Below, in pieces: positions 6,023-8,625 of a DNA stretch of 8,625 nucleotides. Each line of letters begins with the position of its first letter. The first letter of the stretch is position 1. Origin of the DNA: Clostridiales bacterium (GTDB lineage: Bacteria > Bacillota > Clostridia > Peptostreptococcales > BM714); assembly GCA_002869095.1 (NCBI GenBank), contig PKTO01000273.1:1-8625 (forward strand). The letters run 5' to 3'. Position numbers and translations under genes: made by a program. Below the pieces are notes generated by a model. It did not search any database, was not told where the DNA came from, and saw nothing but the letters and a program-made list of their open reading frames with translations.

Positions 6023-7024
6023 ATGAAAAGCAATTACATCAAGGAAATATTGAAGGAATACGAACAAATCAGAAAGAAGAACGAGCAGGCTTTGGCCCTC
6101 AGGCGTAAAGAAGTGTATGAAAAAATACCCAGGCTGAAAATAATAGATGCCGAACTTGCTTCGGTAGGCGCCGGAATAGCCCGAATCGCTCTTTCAGGCA
6201 ATTCCGATTCCGCCTCCGCTCTCGAAAGGCTGAGGGCTCATGTCGATTCCATCCGAAGGGAAAAAGCCTTCCTTTTGACGGAAGACAATTTTCCCCTTTC
6301 CTATATGGAGCTGCAGTACGATTGCGAGGTCTGCCGCGACACGGGATTCGACTCGTCCGGAGCGCGTTGCAATTGCTTCAAGCAGAAATTGATTTCAAAG
6401 GCTTACCGAATGTCCAACATAGAGGATGCTTTGAAAACCGAGAACTTCGAAACATTCAACCTTGATCTTTTTTCCGACAAGCCCTACGCCGAGGAAAAAC
6501 TGACACCGAGACAAAACATAAGCCAGAATTTGAGCATATGCGAGAGCTTCACACTGAATTTCGGAAATCCCAGGGAAAAAAACCTGATCCTTTACGGACA
6601 ACCCGGACTCGGAAAAACCTTTCTGTGCAATTGCATAGCAAAAGCCCTCATAGACAAGGGGCATATCGTGGTTTATCAGACATCCTTCAGAATTCTTGAA
6701 ATACTCGAAAAACACAAGTTTTCCCGGGAAAAGGATTTGGCCGTCGAGATGGCATACGAACTTTTGTTTGATGCGGACCTGCTTATAATCGATGATTTGG
6801 GAACCGAAATGACAAACGCCTTCACAAATTCCGAACTCTTCAACATACTGAATTCAAGGCTCCTTTCATCGAAAAAAACCGTGATATCGACGAATCTTTC
6901 TCCTTTGGACATCTCCCAGGTCTACAGCCACAGGATTTCTTCAAGAATAAACGCGTATTACACCCCTCTCGAGTTTTTCGGAAGGGATTTGCGCTTGGTG
7001 TCCCAGTCGAAAAAGCACAGGTAG
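6023..7024 (+). CDS. dnaC: DnaC/DnaI-type helicase loader, AAA+ ATPase
   Basis: AAA+ ATPase of 333 residues that would load the replicative DNA helicase, working with the upstream DnaD-family protein. Residues 1-90 are highly charged and helical, probably the helicase-contact region. A four-cysteine zinc-binding knot follows (Cys101, Cys104, Cys116, Cys118), as in DnaI/DnaC-like proteins. The ATPase core has Walker A GQPGLGKT (192-199, Lys198), Walker B LLIIDD (253-258), sensor 1 around STNLS (289-293, Asn291), and an arginine-rich RISSRI element (304-309) at the usual finger position. All key residues are present. The ribosome binding site GAGGT overlaps the dnaD stop codon and the gap is 10 bp, so the two genes are co-transcribed and probably translationally coupled. 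The gene ends 34 bp before a hairpin terminator. Note that dnaC in Bacillus subtilis names the helicase itself; this is the loader (dnaI-like). Transposon IstB proteins share the core but lack the cysteine knot and this context. Confidence 0.92.
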   Translation: MKSNYIKEILKEYEQIRKKNEQALALRRKEVYEKIPRLKIIDAELASVGAGIARIALSGNSDSASALERLRAHVDSIRREKAFLLTEDNFPLSYMELQYDCEVCRDTGFDSSGARCNCFKQKLISKAYRMSNIEDALKTENFETFNLDLFSDKPYAEEKLTPRQNISQNLSICESFTLNFGNPREKNLILYGQPGLGKTFLCNCIAKALIDKGHIVVYQTSFRILEILEKHKFSREKDLAVEMAYELLFDADLLIIDDLGTEMTNAFTNSELFNILNSRLLSSKKTVISTNLSPLDISQVYSHRISSRINAYYTPLEFFGRDLRLVSQSKKHR

Positions 7025-7058
7025 CCTTTGGCAAAAAATAACTTGAAAATTAGAAATC

Positions 7059-7097
7059 AAAAGAGCCATCCGGTCATTTACCCCGTAGGCTCTTTTT
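7059..7097 (+). terminator. Intrinsic terminator after dnaC, possibly bidirectional
   Basis: A perfect 9-bp inverted repeat (7059-7067 with 7088-7096) has a GAGCC/GGCTC core flanked by A on one side and T on the other. The 20-nt loop has a further 3-bp pairing (7071-7073 with 7083-7085). The plus strand ends in five T, and another T run follows at 7102-7108. The minus strand also ends in four T, so it could stop the convergent purA transcript as well. Confidence 0.85.
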
Positions 7098-7132
7098 AAT
7101 GTTTTTTTATGCGCGACGAATTCCGCAAAATG

Positions 7133-7166
7133 CTCTTGTCTTTTGCCTTTATCTTTGTTCTTTGTG
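7133..7166. repeat. Degenerate 7-bp repeat array, unit CTTTGNN (plus)
   Basis: About five units in a row: CTCTTGT, CTTTTGC, CTTTAT (one base short), CTTTGTT, CTTTGTG. This is the most degenerate of three adjoining heptamer arrays in the dnaC-purA gap. Its last bases merge into the next array with the same period. No coding potential. Confidence 0.55.
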
Positions 7167-7212
7167 ATATCTGACAACTGACATCTGACAACTGATATCT
7201 GACATCTGTCCT
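7164..7212. repeat. 7-bp tandem repeat array, unit CTGACAN (plus)
   Basis: Seven units at strict 7-bp spacing starting at 7164, 7171, 7178, 7185, 7192, 7199 and 7206: GTGATAT, CTGACAA, CTGACAT, CTGACAA, CTGATAT, CTGACAT, CTGTCCT. The centre is near-perfect and both ends decay. It resembles the heptanucleotide short tandem repeats (STRR type) known in the intergenic DNA of cyanobacteria and other bacteria. No function can be read from it. Confidence 0.85.
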
Positions 7213-7222
7213 TCAATCTTTT

Positions 7223-7256
7223 ACTGCCCACTGCAAACTGCTCACTGCATCTGCAT
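7223..7256. repeat. 7-bp tandem repeat array, unit ACTGCNN (plus)
   Basis: Four exact units at 7223, 7230, 7237 and 7244 (ACTGCCC, ACTGCAA, ACTGCTC, ACTGCAT), then one out of phase by a base (TCTGCAT at 7250). The last two positions of each unit vary freely. The array ends 10 bp before the purA stop codon, so it would lie in the purA 3' untranslated region. Confidence 0.75.
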
Positions 7257-7266
7257 GCTGTTCTTC

Positions 7267-8625
<1,359 letters not shown>

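Noticed and set aside
7133..7256. CRISPR-like array
   Set aside because: Units are only 7 bp with no spacers of constant length, and no cas gene is present. It is a short tandem repeat.

Overview
The window reads as chromosomal core DNA of a spore-forming, mid-GC member of the Firmicutes, most likely a clostridium. The evidence is a WalRK-type two-component pair, a DnaD-family replication protein next to a DnaC/DnaI-type helicase loader, strong AAGGAGG-like ribosome binding sites, and a pair of perfect Spo0A boxes in the main intergenic region. Genes related to walRK and purA sit close together near oriC in Bacillus, so an origin-proximal location is plausible, but oriC itself is not visible here. 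No phage, transposon, CRISPR, rRNA or tRNA sequence was seen.

Left half (1-4755), all on the minus strand, in transcription order: an exported LysM-G5-M23 peptidase (4755-3490); an intrinsic terminator with a UUCG loop; a CapA-family lipoprotein (3441-2281); the response regulator walR (2212-1526); and the histidine kinase walK (1525 to the left edge, cut off inside its ATPase domain). This is a cell-envelope block: a wall hydrolase, a surface lipoprotein, and the regulatory pair that in Firmicutes controls wall turnover. A good SigA-like promoter lies in the 68-bp gap before walR, so walRK probably has its own start as well as any read-through from capA.

Centre (4756-4968): a divergent control region. 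A perfect 10-bp inverted repeat, each arm containing TGTCGAA (the Spo0A box), flanks an AT-rich, -10-like stretch in front of the peptidase gene. About 50 bp further on is a clear extended -10 promoter for dnaD. This is the most interesting signal in the window, because it suggests that the master sporulation regulator acts on a wall hydrolase gene, on the replication-loader operon, or on both.

Right half (4969-8625): dnaD and dnaC on the plus strand form a two-gene helicase-loading operon that ends in a hairpin terminator. purA (adenylosuccinate synthetase) is convergent on the minus strand. The 242-bp convergent gap holds the terminator and three adjoining degenerate arrays of 7-bp repeats, each built on a different unit.
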